Made by a program: the position numbers and the translations under genes. From assembly GCF_963966145.1 (NCBI RefSeq), contig NC_091049.1, forward strand, positions 22,134,001 through 22,198,000: 64,000 nt of DNA. Reading direction: 5' to 3'. The stretch comes from Tenebrio molitor (taxonomy: Eukaryota > Arthropoda > Insecta > Coleoptera > Tenebrionidae). Shown here piece by piece: positions 11,300 through 20,955 of this stretch (its first letter is position 1; every line of letters starts with the position of its first letter). The notes beneath the pieces were generated by a model. It did no database searches. It was not told where the DNA came from and saw nothing but the letters and a program-made list of their open reading frames with translations.

Positions 11300-14200
11300 T
11301 CACGTCTCTGACAAATCCTGCAACATTAAAATATTAAAAATAACAAATAATAAATGCTGTTTATTTTACCTACCATAAGCATCTTCAAAATGTGTACATG
11401 ACCTTTGACAGCAATTTCTTCCGATATTTCTTCTTCCTCAAAGCTGATACTATCTTGATTTATTTGACCCTTAACCAACAACTTTTGAGTTGTTTCTTCT
11501 GTCTCGATGGAGACTTCTAACCCGCTGTCTTGAAGGCGTACTTTGAGAATATTTGGCAGAAAGACATTAAATAGGTTTACATATCCACAGGTGATGCAAT
11601 AATACAAACTGGTAAACGTGTTTTGGTAATTTAGCAAAGAATTTCTCTGGCAATTCACTGTCTCACACAATTTATCAACAGAAGATAAAGAAAGCGACGC
11701 ATCCGCATATTGTAGCGGAGTCCACTCGACCAACTTGTCTTTCCGTGATAAATCTACACCTTTGGAGTTCAAAAGAATATTTAAAATTTCTTCATTTTCC
11801 AAATTTCTCTCAATTTTATCTTGACTGTTTAATTTGTCGACAATTAACAAAGGATGTTCCTTACCCCAGGAAGCAGCCAAGTGAAGAGCAGTTCGTCCAG
11901 CTTTATCAACATCATTCACACGAGTTTTTACCAGTTTCTTCACTTTGTGTACATCTTGATTGAGTACTGCCAAATGTAAAGGGCACGATTCGGCTAATTT
12001 TAAGTCAAAAAGCGACCTCAAGCTGCGGTACTGTGGTTCGAAGATAAATTTGCGTGATTCAAGAGGAATTTCTTCATAATATTCGTACAGCCACAACGCT
12101 GACAAGTACTCTCCGAAAGTATGATGCGCAAATATAAACGTATCATCTTCATTCACTTTCATCACTATTCCTATAGAGTCGCCACATTTTTTAAGATGAT
12201 TTAAGAACTTCTTACTATTCTTGACGTTGAGCTCTTTGAAATGAGACGCTTCCAAGCACGATCTTAATGCTCCGATCTGATATTGTTCAAAGTAGTAGTC
12301 TCTGAGGGCATCTAGGAAATCATGCCCTGACTCCAAAATGTTGTAAGTGATTTTCTTCAACTCCCGATGATATTTTTCTTGGAAGAAACGGTCGTACATA
12401 TACGTCACAACTAGCAACTTGTCCAAATTTTTGAAGTCTTCATCTTCAATTAAAACCTCTGTTATAATATAAAGCTGCAGAGGCACTCCCAAAATGTTGT
12501 TCTTATTTGTAGTACTGGTACCACTAAATATCACCTTCATAGCTCTTTCGATCAATTTCTCCTCTTTCTCAGCTTCTTCTAAACGCTTCTGTATGTATTT
12601 CTCTTGGTCTTCACGTTCAAACTCTTTGATGTCAAAAATCGTACAAACCTTCAGATCGTTTTCTAAAATGTTCTTTAAGTTCGGTCGAGAAGACACCCAA
12701 ATGATATACCCTTCATTGATCAATTTCCTTATGGCTTTAATGGCCCATTTGAGACTGTTCTGGTGCAACTCGTCCAAACCGTCGAAAAGAAATACAATCT
12801 TTTTCTGATTTTTGGAAACATCTTTAATTTTATCTTCCATTGTTCTGTGGTCAGGTTTAATGTCCAAAAACTTATTTAAAAGCTCTGGAAGGTTTTTTTT
12901 TCTTCTGAAGAAGACGTTCAGTTCTTTTAGAACCACGTTGGCAATCCAATAGTCCGACGGGTAATGTCTTGCCAGAAATGCCATCATTTTTGTTTTGCCA
13001 ATACCTGGACTGGCACAAATTGCGTTCAGTTTGTTATCAAATGATACATCTGTATCATTAATTGCCAGTCGCTCTTGAAACTTAGTTTCTCTTAGCAGTT
13101 TTGGGTTGTTTTTGCTGCTGACTAGTTCAAACTTCTGCTTGGTCCATCTGAACTGATACACTGATCGATTCTTTGAACAAATCTCTTCGTAGATCTTCTC
13201 ATCACAAACAGTTTTGTTATTCAAAATCAAAACTGGCTCATTATCAATCGACGAAACTTTAAGATATGTTGACATCTCAACCACTCTTGAATCCATTCCA
13301 ACATTTTTGAACAAAGCCTTGACTTCGTTTACTTCGTCAGCGCAGTTAACAATAACTACACTCTGTTGCACAACTTGTTTGATTAATTCGTGACCAAAGA
13401 CTGTTGTCAGTAATATTCTGTGAAGATGCGACTGTGGCAATTCCTCTAGCTTTGCTCCAACTGTCATATTTTCCTTCGATAGTTTCATGAGCTCTGTGGT
13501 GGTGATAAATTTGAAAATTCTTGGACCAACAAAATTGACAAATTCCTGAATCGAAACAGGTTCCTTGCCTTGGATTGACAATTTAAACTTTCTCAAAATC
13601 GTCTCGAAACTCTCTTGGTTTACATTTTTCAGATCTTCCAGATTTTGAAAAACCTTGCAATTTTTGAAATTCAGATTGACGTCAATTCCCACTAGCACAA
13701 ATTTTATTTTGTAACGCATGTTTTGACACAAAGATATAAGAGAACAAACAACTTGATGTGCATCTTTGCTCATATCAATGAAAATGGGTTTTTCACAAAA
13801 ATACCAAAAAACCTGTTGTCGCACCTTGTCCGACAATTTGTCGTTTTTGGCAAGAAGTTTATTCCTGCGAGCGATGTCTTGACAAGGTTCTTCGCCTTTT
13901 TTTGAATTCGCAATGGTAAGCAGAAGCTCTTCTGATGGTGGCCGACTTCTCCACTTGTCCTTGATAAAACCTTTGTCCAAATTTTTGACGACAGCAACAT
14001 CGAATTGCCTAATTGCCATTTCGACTAATTCAACTTTATCATTGTGCGATTTTGACATTTGAGTTGGTATTACTAGTGGTAGCAAAAATACATTGAGGAG
14101 TTGCAAGACTAGCATGTCTCTGGTCACCTTACAACTGCTGTAGCTACCAAGTCGTAACTCCCTAAAGAAATTGATGAAAGAAATGACATTCTCATCACTG

Positions 14201-15593
14201 GCATGGAACTCGTTTTGCAGTTTTTCCCCAATCGCGGCCCTCAGTTCCTCAAAGTTCTTCTGAGACGAAAACAAACAGAATTTTTGTAAAAACTCTTTGG
14301 AGGACTTGTTTTTGGGGTCTCTAAACTGGAAGACTTTTTCTGGATCTGTTGTGTTGAATACTGAAGACGCATTTAAAGGTAACGGTTTATACCTAATAAT
14401 TTGGTTCATTTCTTGGAAGCTAGCATTTGTGTATAGAACAAAAACACAATTATCTTCTTTCTTTTTCTTACTCAATTTATTGTAAGACTCGATGTATTTA
14501 CTCAAACCAAAGTGCTTGTCTGGTTTGTTCAAAATGGTGGCTTGGAGTATGTCATTACCCTTTTGTTTGTGTTTCAGCTGAAAAGCATATATCTTTTTTT
14601 CGCCGTTGGTTCCTGTGATGGTGATGATCAAATCATCGAATTTTCTGTAACTCTGCCTATTCGTTTCAATGGTGAAATTTATAATGTCAGATTTCTTAAG
14701 CAGTAGTAGAGAAATATAGGCAGGGACCAGGTTTTCGAACTCGTAGCCCAAGTTTATAGCAGCCGGTGTGGTCTGTTGACAGACAAATTTACTTTATTTA
14801 TAACAAAACAAAATTATCAATGACAGAGGAATATAGCTATTAATATAACGAGTAGATTATGGGATTTATAATATGCGAGGACGTTGCCAGGTGACGAGGC
14901 GATTAGCCGAGTTACCTGCACAACTTCCGAGTGTTGTTTAAATCCCATAATATTCGAGTTATATTTCAAGCTTTATCGTATCATTGTATCTAACGTATTA
15001 TGAGCGCGTAACTAATGTATTATTATGACTAACTAACGTATTATAAGTAACTAAGGAAGCTGAGTTATTCGAATATTATGAACTTTATAATTATCAATAA
15101 ATGTCTAACATAAAGTGATCATAATTGTTAATGATACGATAAAATAGTTAATGAACTTTATTTTATTTTCATATTATTTATTATCAAGATAATTCTTTCT
15201 TCGATAAGTGAGTATAAAGATAATACTTTTATGACTGCAGTAGTTTTAGATAAGATTATTATCTAAAATTTTATTGCTTCCTAATAAAATTAATTAGTCC
15301 CTAAGAGTTATTATAATCTGAATTCTGCAAGTAATGGTAGTGTAAACACTAGTAAGTTAGTAAGTAGTCGTTAAATAAGGCAATGCAGGAGTTATTAATA
15401 CACATTAAAATTAATTTCTTCTCATTAGTTTAATTTGCGATTTGTTATTTGTTTCTAAAGAACAGTAAATACTTAATCCTGATAGTGCGGTATGAATATT
15501 ATTAACAGCATTATCGCTACTATTTACTTAAAGGTACGTTTACTCTGTACAAGTGAAGAAAGAAGACTTTCTTACCCCAGTGGGAGAGGACAT
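11300..15593 (-). CDS. nuclease-like/NACHT/ankyrin protein, three exons
   Basis: Proposed exons are 15576-15593 (MSSPTG), 11374-14772 and 11300-11317 (DLSET, stop), about 1144 residues. The long exon has no ATG at its 5' end (its frame opens at an AACAG acceptor at 14773), so the ATG at 15593 with a GTAAGA donor is the best start. If the last 56-bp intron is not used, the frame continues to a stop at 11326. Residues near 52-73 have FDDLI followed by FQLKH, the D...QxK layout of PD-(D/E)XK nuclease-like domains of the DUF4297/Mrr type. Near residue 595 is ASPGIGKT (Walker A, first Gly replaced by Ala) and near 667 KIVFLFDGLDEL (Walker B), typical of NACHT NTPases. From about 933 are ankyrin-like units (CPLHLAVLNQD, GRTALHLAASWG, WTPLQYA). 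The role is unknown; a STAND-type sensor or immune role is inference. Confidence 0.75.
14842..14965. repeat. palindromic hairpin repeat in intron 1
   Basis: TATAACGAGTAGATTATGGG at 14844-14863 is matched in inverted form at about 14944-14963, with a GC-richer centre (GAGGACGTTGCCAGGTGACG, CCGAGTTACC). It is a short fold-back element in the first intron of the NACHT gene. No reading frame. Confidence 0.7.
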
Positions 15594-15599
15594 GATTGT

Positions 15600-16160
15600 C
15601 AGTTGCCTGCACCATAGATTCACAAGTTCAATTAATTAAACAGTCAAAACTAGTCAACTGACTGACATTTATGTGAAACAAATATTCTTATCAAACAATA
15701 ATCCACATTTGGCTGAAAATGATAAAAACAAATCTATTGTTTGAAATTTAATTTAGGGGAAGCACTCATTTATCTCTTGAACAAAAAAAATTCGCCATGC
15801 AAAAATTTTAAAAATTTTGGTATCAAAAATTACGATTTCTGATGATATTGTAAATAAAATAAATGGGATGTTTTTGAAATCCACATATTTTGTGCATTAG
15901 AGAATTCCATTTCTTTGTTTAAAACAAAATTTCTAAATGTAGCTTGTGAAGATGTTCAAAACTTCTGATCAAAACAAACGCAAGTTAGAGGTAATATTGT
16001 TGAGAATCGCCCTCAAATGTCACATGATTTATATTGACAAATCACAACTCCGAATTGTTTGAATAGCAACCAATCACAATTTAATTAAGCGGAAATTTTC
16101 CCTAGGGAAAATTTCCGATATAATTGCCCTAGGGAAAAATTTTTTCGGGCGATTCTCTTC
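15600..16160. other. intergenic DNA, no gene seen
   Basis: This is the upstream region of the NACHT gene on the minus strand. The bases just above 15593 would hold its promoter, but no recognisable core element stands out. The rest is AT-rich and shows nothing I can assign. Confidence 0.4.
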
Positions 16161-16163
16161 CGA

Positions 16164-16341
16164 ATATACCTCGGGACAGATATATATCGCCGGAAATTTT
16201 TTCTTGCAGTCCAACACTCGTGTTTGTCGCTCAAAATTACCCTCGGGCTGAAGCCCTCGTGTAATTTTCTTGCGGCAAACACTCGTCTGTCAGGACTGCT
16301 CGAAAAAATTTCCGGCAATATATCTGTCCCTTGGTATATTA
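16164..16341. repeat. long near-perfect palindrome (fold-back element)
   Basis: The left arm starting ATATACCTCGGGACAGATAT and running through CGCCGGAAATTTTTTC, GCAGTCC and ACACTCGTGTTTG is matched in inverted order to 16341 (GGGACAGATATA on the other strand). The centre has CCTCGGGCTGAAGCCCTCGTG near 16241-16261. A second smaller palindrome (TTTTCCCTAGGGAAAATTTCC) lies at 16095. The DNA could extrude a hairpin of about 75 bp. Likely a MITE. Confidence 0.85.
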
Positions 16342-16465
16342 TATATGATAACAGAAAGTACTGAAATAGTTAGATAAACTTGGTAAATGGCAAAAAATGT
16401 AACATCACTGAAATGTTACTAGGAAAAGTTTCAATGGGGTAACCAATTGGATGCCTCTTAGATTA

Positions 16466-16500
16466 TACAGGGTGAGTCGGGAGAGACGGCCGAAACTCCA
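16466..16500. repeat. orphan CAGGGTGAGTCGG transposon end
   Basis: TATACAGGGTGAGTCGGGAG has the TA-CAGGG form shared by many element ends in this window, but I found no inverted partner nearby. It may be the remaining end of a truncated element. Confidence 0.4.
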
Positions 16501-17031
16501 TGAGCGTATATTTACACGTGAAAATAATGTAAAAAAATCAGATGTTCTTAGTCGATTTTCATTATTTTGTTTTTTGTATATTTGAAGTGAAACAAAGCGC
16601 CATAAATTAAATTAGGATTCAACTAATGCGGGAAGCTACTTCTTTATATATTTAATGATTCATTGGTTGTTATAAGAATTCACACTTAATAAAACAACGA
16701 AAAACAATTTAATTCAACCGCTGAAACAATTTTTTTTTGGTATTTTTTTCAGAACATCCAACACGAGTGACCGGTCAATGGTCAAAGGTCAAGCCGACAA
16801 AAATTTTACAAAAGATAACCGTCTATTGCAGTTTCACAAACATTGTTTACGGAAAACAATTCAAGCATGCACAACATTCATTGTGATAGATCTAGTTCTA
16901 TTTGTTATCATATCTTTTGTTGAAATGATTGATAATAATTGTCATTCTCATTATAATCATCATAGATACCTTAGATACTTTAAAACAAAGTACATTACAA
17001 AAAATTGTCTTCATCACACAATAGGTATATG

Positions 17032-17343
17032 TAGTTCAATTTTTACCCTTTTGGGATGACGTCAGTATCTAGTAACTTCACGTATGTTTGAGCTAAGATC
17101 AGGAATTGATCATAAATAACTCTAATGTTTCAAATTTGTTGACAATTGCTACGAAAGGTTATGTTTGTAAGTGAAAGAAATTAAAAATTGTCAAATCGAC
17201 AGGAGCATAAAATAACCACAAAGTAACAAACAATAAATAAACGTGCCGCTTTTGTTGTTTTTTTCTGTTTCTGTCGTTTCAATAGAGAGAAAGCGAGGGC
17301 GGAAATCGTGACGTCACCTCAAAAGGGTAAAAATTGGACTATA
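17032..17343. mobile_element. MITE with 35-bp terminal inverted repeats
   Basis: TAGTTCAATTTTTACCCTTT plus TGGGATGACGTCAG at the left end is matched inverted at 17309-17343 (TATAGTCCAATTTTTACCCT plus TTTGAGGTGACGTCA). About 240 bp of non-coding DNA lies between. The outer TAGTCCAATTTTT form resembles the ends of the element at 33918-34702. Confidence 0.85.
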
Positions 17344-17614
17344 TTATTGCACATTTTGAATTAATATCTCGTATTGTCAAATTAAATCTTGTAACACGTA
17401 AATCAACCGACAAAAACGCAAGATGGAAGTAGCGCAAATTTTCTAATAATTTATTTAAACAAAACAATTCGGTTGCCATGGTGACCATAACACTCCCGAT
17501 CATTGAAAATATCCCAATTTAACTATAATAAAGAAAAATAAGCACAAATATCATTTCAGATCATTTATTAAAGAAATCATAATGAGTTGTTTTTTGTGCC
17601 GGTCAGTGTACTAA

Positions 17615-18768
17615 TTACTCAGTTTTATTAGTTGGAAAAAATGATCGTAGTGTGTTGTTTTCAAACTGAATGATTATTATAAAAAATGTAAGAACGGCAT
17701 TAAAAATCTTTAAAATTGTTGACTTATCAATTACAAAAAATCTGGCTGCAGAAAACTGAGGAAAATTGTCTGTAAGAGTATTTATGAACGCATGTAACTG
17801 CTCCTTATTTTCATCAGGAAGATATTTTTCCAATTTATAGGTAACTGTCAAAATGTGCTCAGTTTCGTACAGCACCGAGTCACACAACAAGATGGTAACG
17901 ACAGTTCCAGTCTAAAGCAATAATAGGATTATTAGAATTACCAAAACAAGAACAGAAAACTTACGCAGTACAACAAGATGATACTGACGTCGGAAATCAT
18001 CCAGTCTACACTCATTGCAGCATTTCCTGCAAGAGCATCATCCAAGTAGATGACCATTTGAAGACTTCCGTGCAAAATATTCAACAGTATCGACCAACCA
18101 AACACATCATTGAAGATGTCGACGGTTTCTCTTAACAAAAGAAAATTACGCTTTGCTCTTCGCAGAGACGTATTTACCGAATTCGCTTCCAGTTTCTTAG
18201 CTAAACGCAGCAAACAGCCCAACATATACCTAACAGATTTGTATCTCAATTCCAACATTTTTAAAACAGCGTAGGTGAGGTAATTGGTGATGAATTGGAC
18301 GTAGACTTGGAGGGAGTCGACGCTGTATTGTTTGAAAAATTCAACTCCGATCAACTTGCCGAAAATACACGTCAAGTAAATGTTTATGGCCCAGAAAAAT
18401 GCGTTCCACAAAATAAACGCCGGAAAATAATTTTTCTCGGGAAATTTATTGTCTCTTGTTATTTTAAGATTCCGTATTAATTTGTACCAGAGATGTCGTT
18501 TCAACAACGCAACCATAATAGCTTGCACGCAAAATGTGTACAACATAATGTCTAAAATTACGTGAATTGTAAGTTTTATGTGAATGTAGCGGCTGTATTG
18601 CGGAACTCTGTATATCAAAGAAACCACAAGAGCTACAGTGTACAGTCCAATCATGGAGCTTCCATATATCTTCTCTTTGAGAGTCGCTTTCGCGATTGTT
18701 AGGGAGGAAGGAGTGATCGCTAGAAATTTTCCTACTTTAAACAGATATTTTAACAATCGGAAGCTCAT
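17615..18768 (-). CDS. gustatory receptor (7tm_7), two exons
   Basis: Exons are 17965-18768 and 17615-17911 on the minus strand, with a 53-bp intron in phase 0 (GTAAGT donor, GCTTTAG acceptor), about 366 residues. The start ATG opens MSFRLLKYLFKVGKFLAITP, which parallels the start of the receptor at 6168, including the ITPSSL segment. Exon 2 has TVVTILLCDSV, the FSAARFFVIDKSTILKIF motif and ends TFFIIIIQF plus a short hydrophilic tail; these are the C-terminal hallmarks of the gustatory receptor family, with F in place of the usual Tyr. Same exon structure as the 4976-6168 gene, so the two are tandem-type paralogues now separated by the odorant receptor and NACHT genes. Ligand unknown. Confidence 0.87.
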
Positions 18769-18769
18769 C

Positions 18770-19250
18770 TTCGCGACTAGAGTTTTATCGGCCGTTCTAG
18801 TCGTTTTGTGTGTTTATCCACAGAAAATTACACCCTTGTCGACTTTGAAGGATCATTACCATAATGAAGACAATTTTGGATGTGGATTCGTAAAATTTAC
18901 TGGTGACAAGTAGGTAAATGTTACTTGTGTTTATTGTTATCAAAGCTATTTTGTCATTATGTAAACACTAAAATAATTCACTGTCGTGATTTTTATCATA
19001 GAGAGCCGTATGGAAACCTATTGATTTTATTTTATTACTGTTTTAGAAACGTATTCGTATGCGTGTGCTAAACCCAGTTACCATCTTCTTCGTGTCTATG
19101 TTCAGAATAGGATTCTGTGATTAATAATTTCTACTCTCTTTGTCAAAACCATTTTTTACTTAAAACTGGCATAAATGTCAAAATTGACAAGTGACAAGTT
19201 TATTAAGTTACGCCACACGTTTGCACAAATTTTGTTTTCCATAGCCACTA
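18770..19250. other. intergenic DNA, no gene seen
   Basis: The region upstream of the gustatory receptor start. A + strand frame at 18638-18913 runs through the receptor's 5' end and is a shadow. Nothing else is supported. Confidence 0.4.
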
Positions 19251-19680
19251 TGTAGTGACACAGTTTAAAATTTAAATTTCCGGTACCGCCACAATAGCGC
19301 GCCAAATGTGAAGGTATTAGCGGCTAGGCTAGTAACCAAGGGATGGAGTTGGCAATGCTGGGGAGAGCGGAAATAGAGCGGGGGTGAAGCGTCTCTGGCG
19401 CGCGTGAGTGTAAGGGTAGTTAGTTCTGTAATTGAATGCAGGTTTTCACGGCCGTTGTCAATAGGGTTATTGTTTTCCGGGTTGTGCCGCGGTCGTCTGG
19501 ATTGCTGCGTAGCTGACGTTTCAATAGCCATGCTGCTATCTTCTTCGTAGCTTGTAAATAAACTGTTTATTCATCCACTCCAATCAAGCTGCAGCTGCTC
19601 ATGATTCCCAGGCCAGGTTGCTTCAGGTGAAACCTGGCACCAGTAACGGAGAGAGTAAGAGCGTGGTGGCGAAAAGTAAC
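19251..19680. mobile_element. possible solo LTR fragment
   Basis: A GC-richer island begins near TGTAGTGACACAG and contains dense CG dinucleotides, a polyadenylation-type AATAAA at about 19557 and then TCATCCACTCC. The overall look (promoter-like GC block followed by AATAAA and a pyrimidine-rich end) resembles a retrotransposon LTR, but no primer-binding site, tract or second LTR was identified. It could instead be a promoter island of an unseen transcript. The 88-codon frame on the minus strand (19265-19531) has no known domain. Confidence 0.3.
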
Positions 19681-19699
19681 AAAGATTTCTGTCAGGAAA

Positions 19700-20380
19700 A
19701 TGCTGTTTAATAAATAGTTGTAGAGGTGTTTAGGTGTAAATAAAATAATGGTTGCGCTTCAAACATATTTATTAATAACGCTATCTAAATACAAAACTTT
19801 GAGGCAAACAATTGCGATTCAATATACTTATACCTGCTAATTCTGGCAGTGGAAGTACAGTCGATTGCAAAAAAAAGTAGATAAAAACAGGTTCCTGTAA
19901 TTGTTTTTCCTACAAATGTTATTATATAAATATGGCTTTTCTAATACCGACAACTTCTCACTTTTTTTGCATTCGGCTAGGCAATCAAGAATAGAGTCGT
20001 AGTCAGCTGCCAACCAAAATCGAAGAACTGTAAGACTGGACCAAGGAGCCTAAAACGTCTTGTCAATTTTTTTTGCATTCGACTGTATGTCACACATGAT
20101 TGAATTTATAGTAAAAATAGAAAATGTATACACAAAATGTATGTTACCCTTTACAGTATTGCTCAGGTATACATATAGCAAATGGTTGTCTATAGAAGTA
20201 TGTATTAACCGAGAATTTTCGTATTTACTACCCATAAGTAGGTACTATACCATTTATACCTGATAAGTGGTACCAAGAACTAAGAAGAAATATGTATGAA
20301 AAATTCTAAAACATAACTAACATATTTACAAAAATACACTTCTGACTACATCAGTCAGAAGTAAAAAAAAAATTGTTAAA
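19700..20380. other. intergenic DNA, no gene seen
   Basis: AT-rich. A perfect 25-bp palindrome ACTTCTGACTA-CATCAGTCAGAAGT lies at 20338-20362. Frames at 20050-20263 overlap on both strands without domain features. Confidence 0.4.
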
Positions 20381-20385
20381 TTCTC

Positions 20386-20511
20386 GTAATACCTGTTCAC
20401 GTTGGGAAGAACAGCTGTGGTGCAAATGACTGACCTGTTACTATGACAATTCATATGAAACTTAATGCAATTTGCACCACTAATGTTCAATCCAACGTGA
20501 ACAAGTATTAC
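20386..20511. mobile_element. short MITE with 42-bp inverted arms
   Basis: GTAATACCTGTTCACGTTGG at the left is matched inverted at the right end (AATCCAACGTGAACAAGTATTAC), and the similarity continues inward to GTGGTGCAAAT. The loop is about 40 bp. It is a near-complete hairpin without coding content. Confidence 0.85.
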
Positions 20512-20519
20512 TTACATTT

Positions 20520-20955
20520 TATCAACAGTGATTGATTCTACAGAATGTAGAATGGAATCTGTTTATAAAAATTTCTTGGAAAATTATTATTAGAAAACAG
20601 TTTAAAATGTACCTCAATAGGTACAGTTAAAAGTTGTATGTCTTAAAAATATAATTGTACATGTTTATTGATCATTATTTTTCGACACATTGATCAGATC
20701 GCAATTCTAAGTAGGTACTCCATTTTGTGTCAGATCCTATCAAATCCTTGCATTGCACATTAATCGTTTTTCGTGAATCCGAAGTGAAGCTAATGCAAAT
20801 TTCCGGTGAGCGTTACTTACAGGATAATCAGGTTCGCTTGTTGGGACCGGATATCTCTGCTCAGACGAGTTGTATCCTGAAGAAAAATTCGCCATGAAAT
20901 GAAAAACTTTTGAAACTTAATATACACGTACTTGATATAGATAGTATTGCACGTA
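20520..20955. other. intergenic DNA downstream of zinc-finger gene
   Basis: Probable 3' flank or UTR of the minus-strand zinc-finger gene. No other structure seen. Confidence 0.4.

Noticed and set aside
11745..14706. Several + strand frames of 60-104 codons over the NACHT gene
   Set aside because: They lie antisense to the long coding exon and show no domain.
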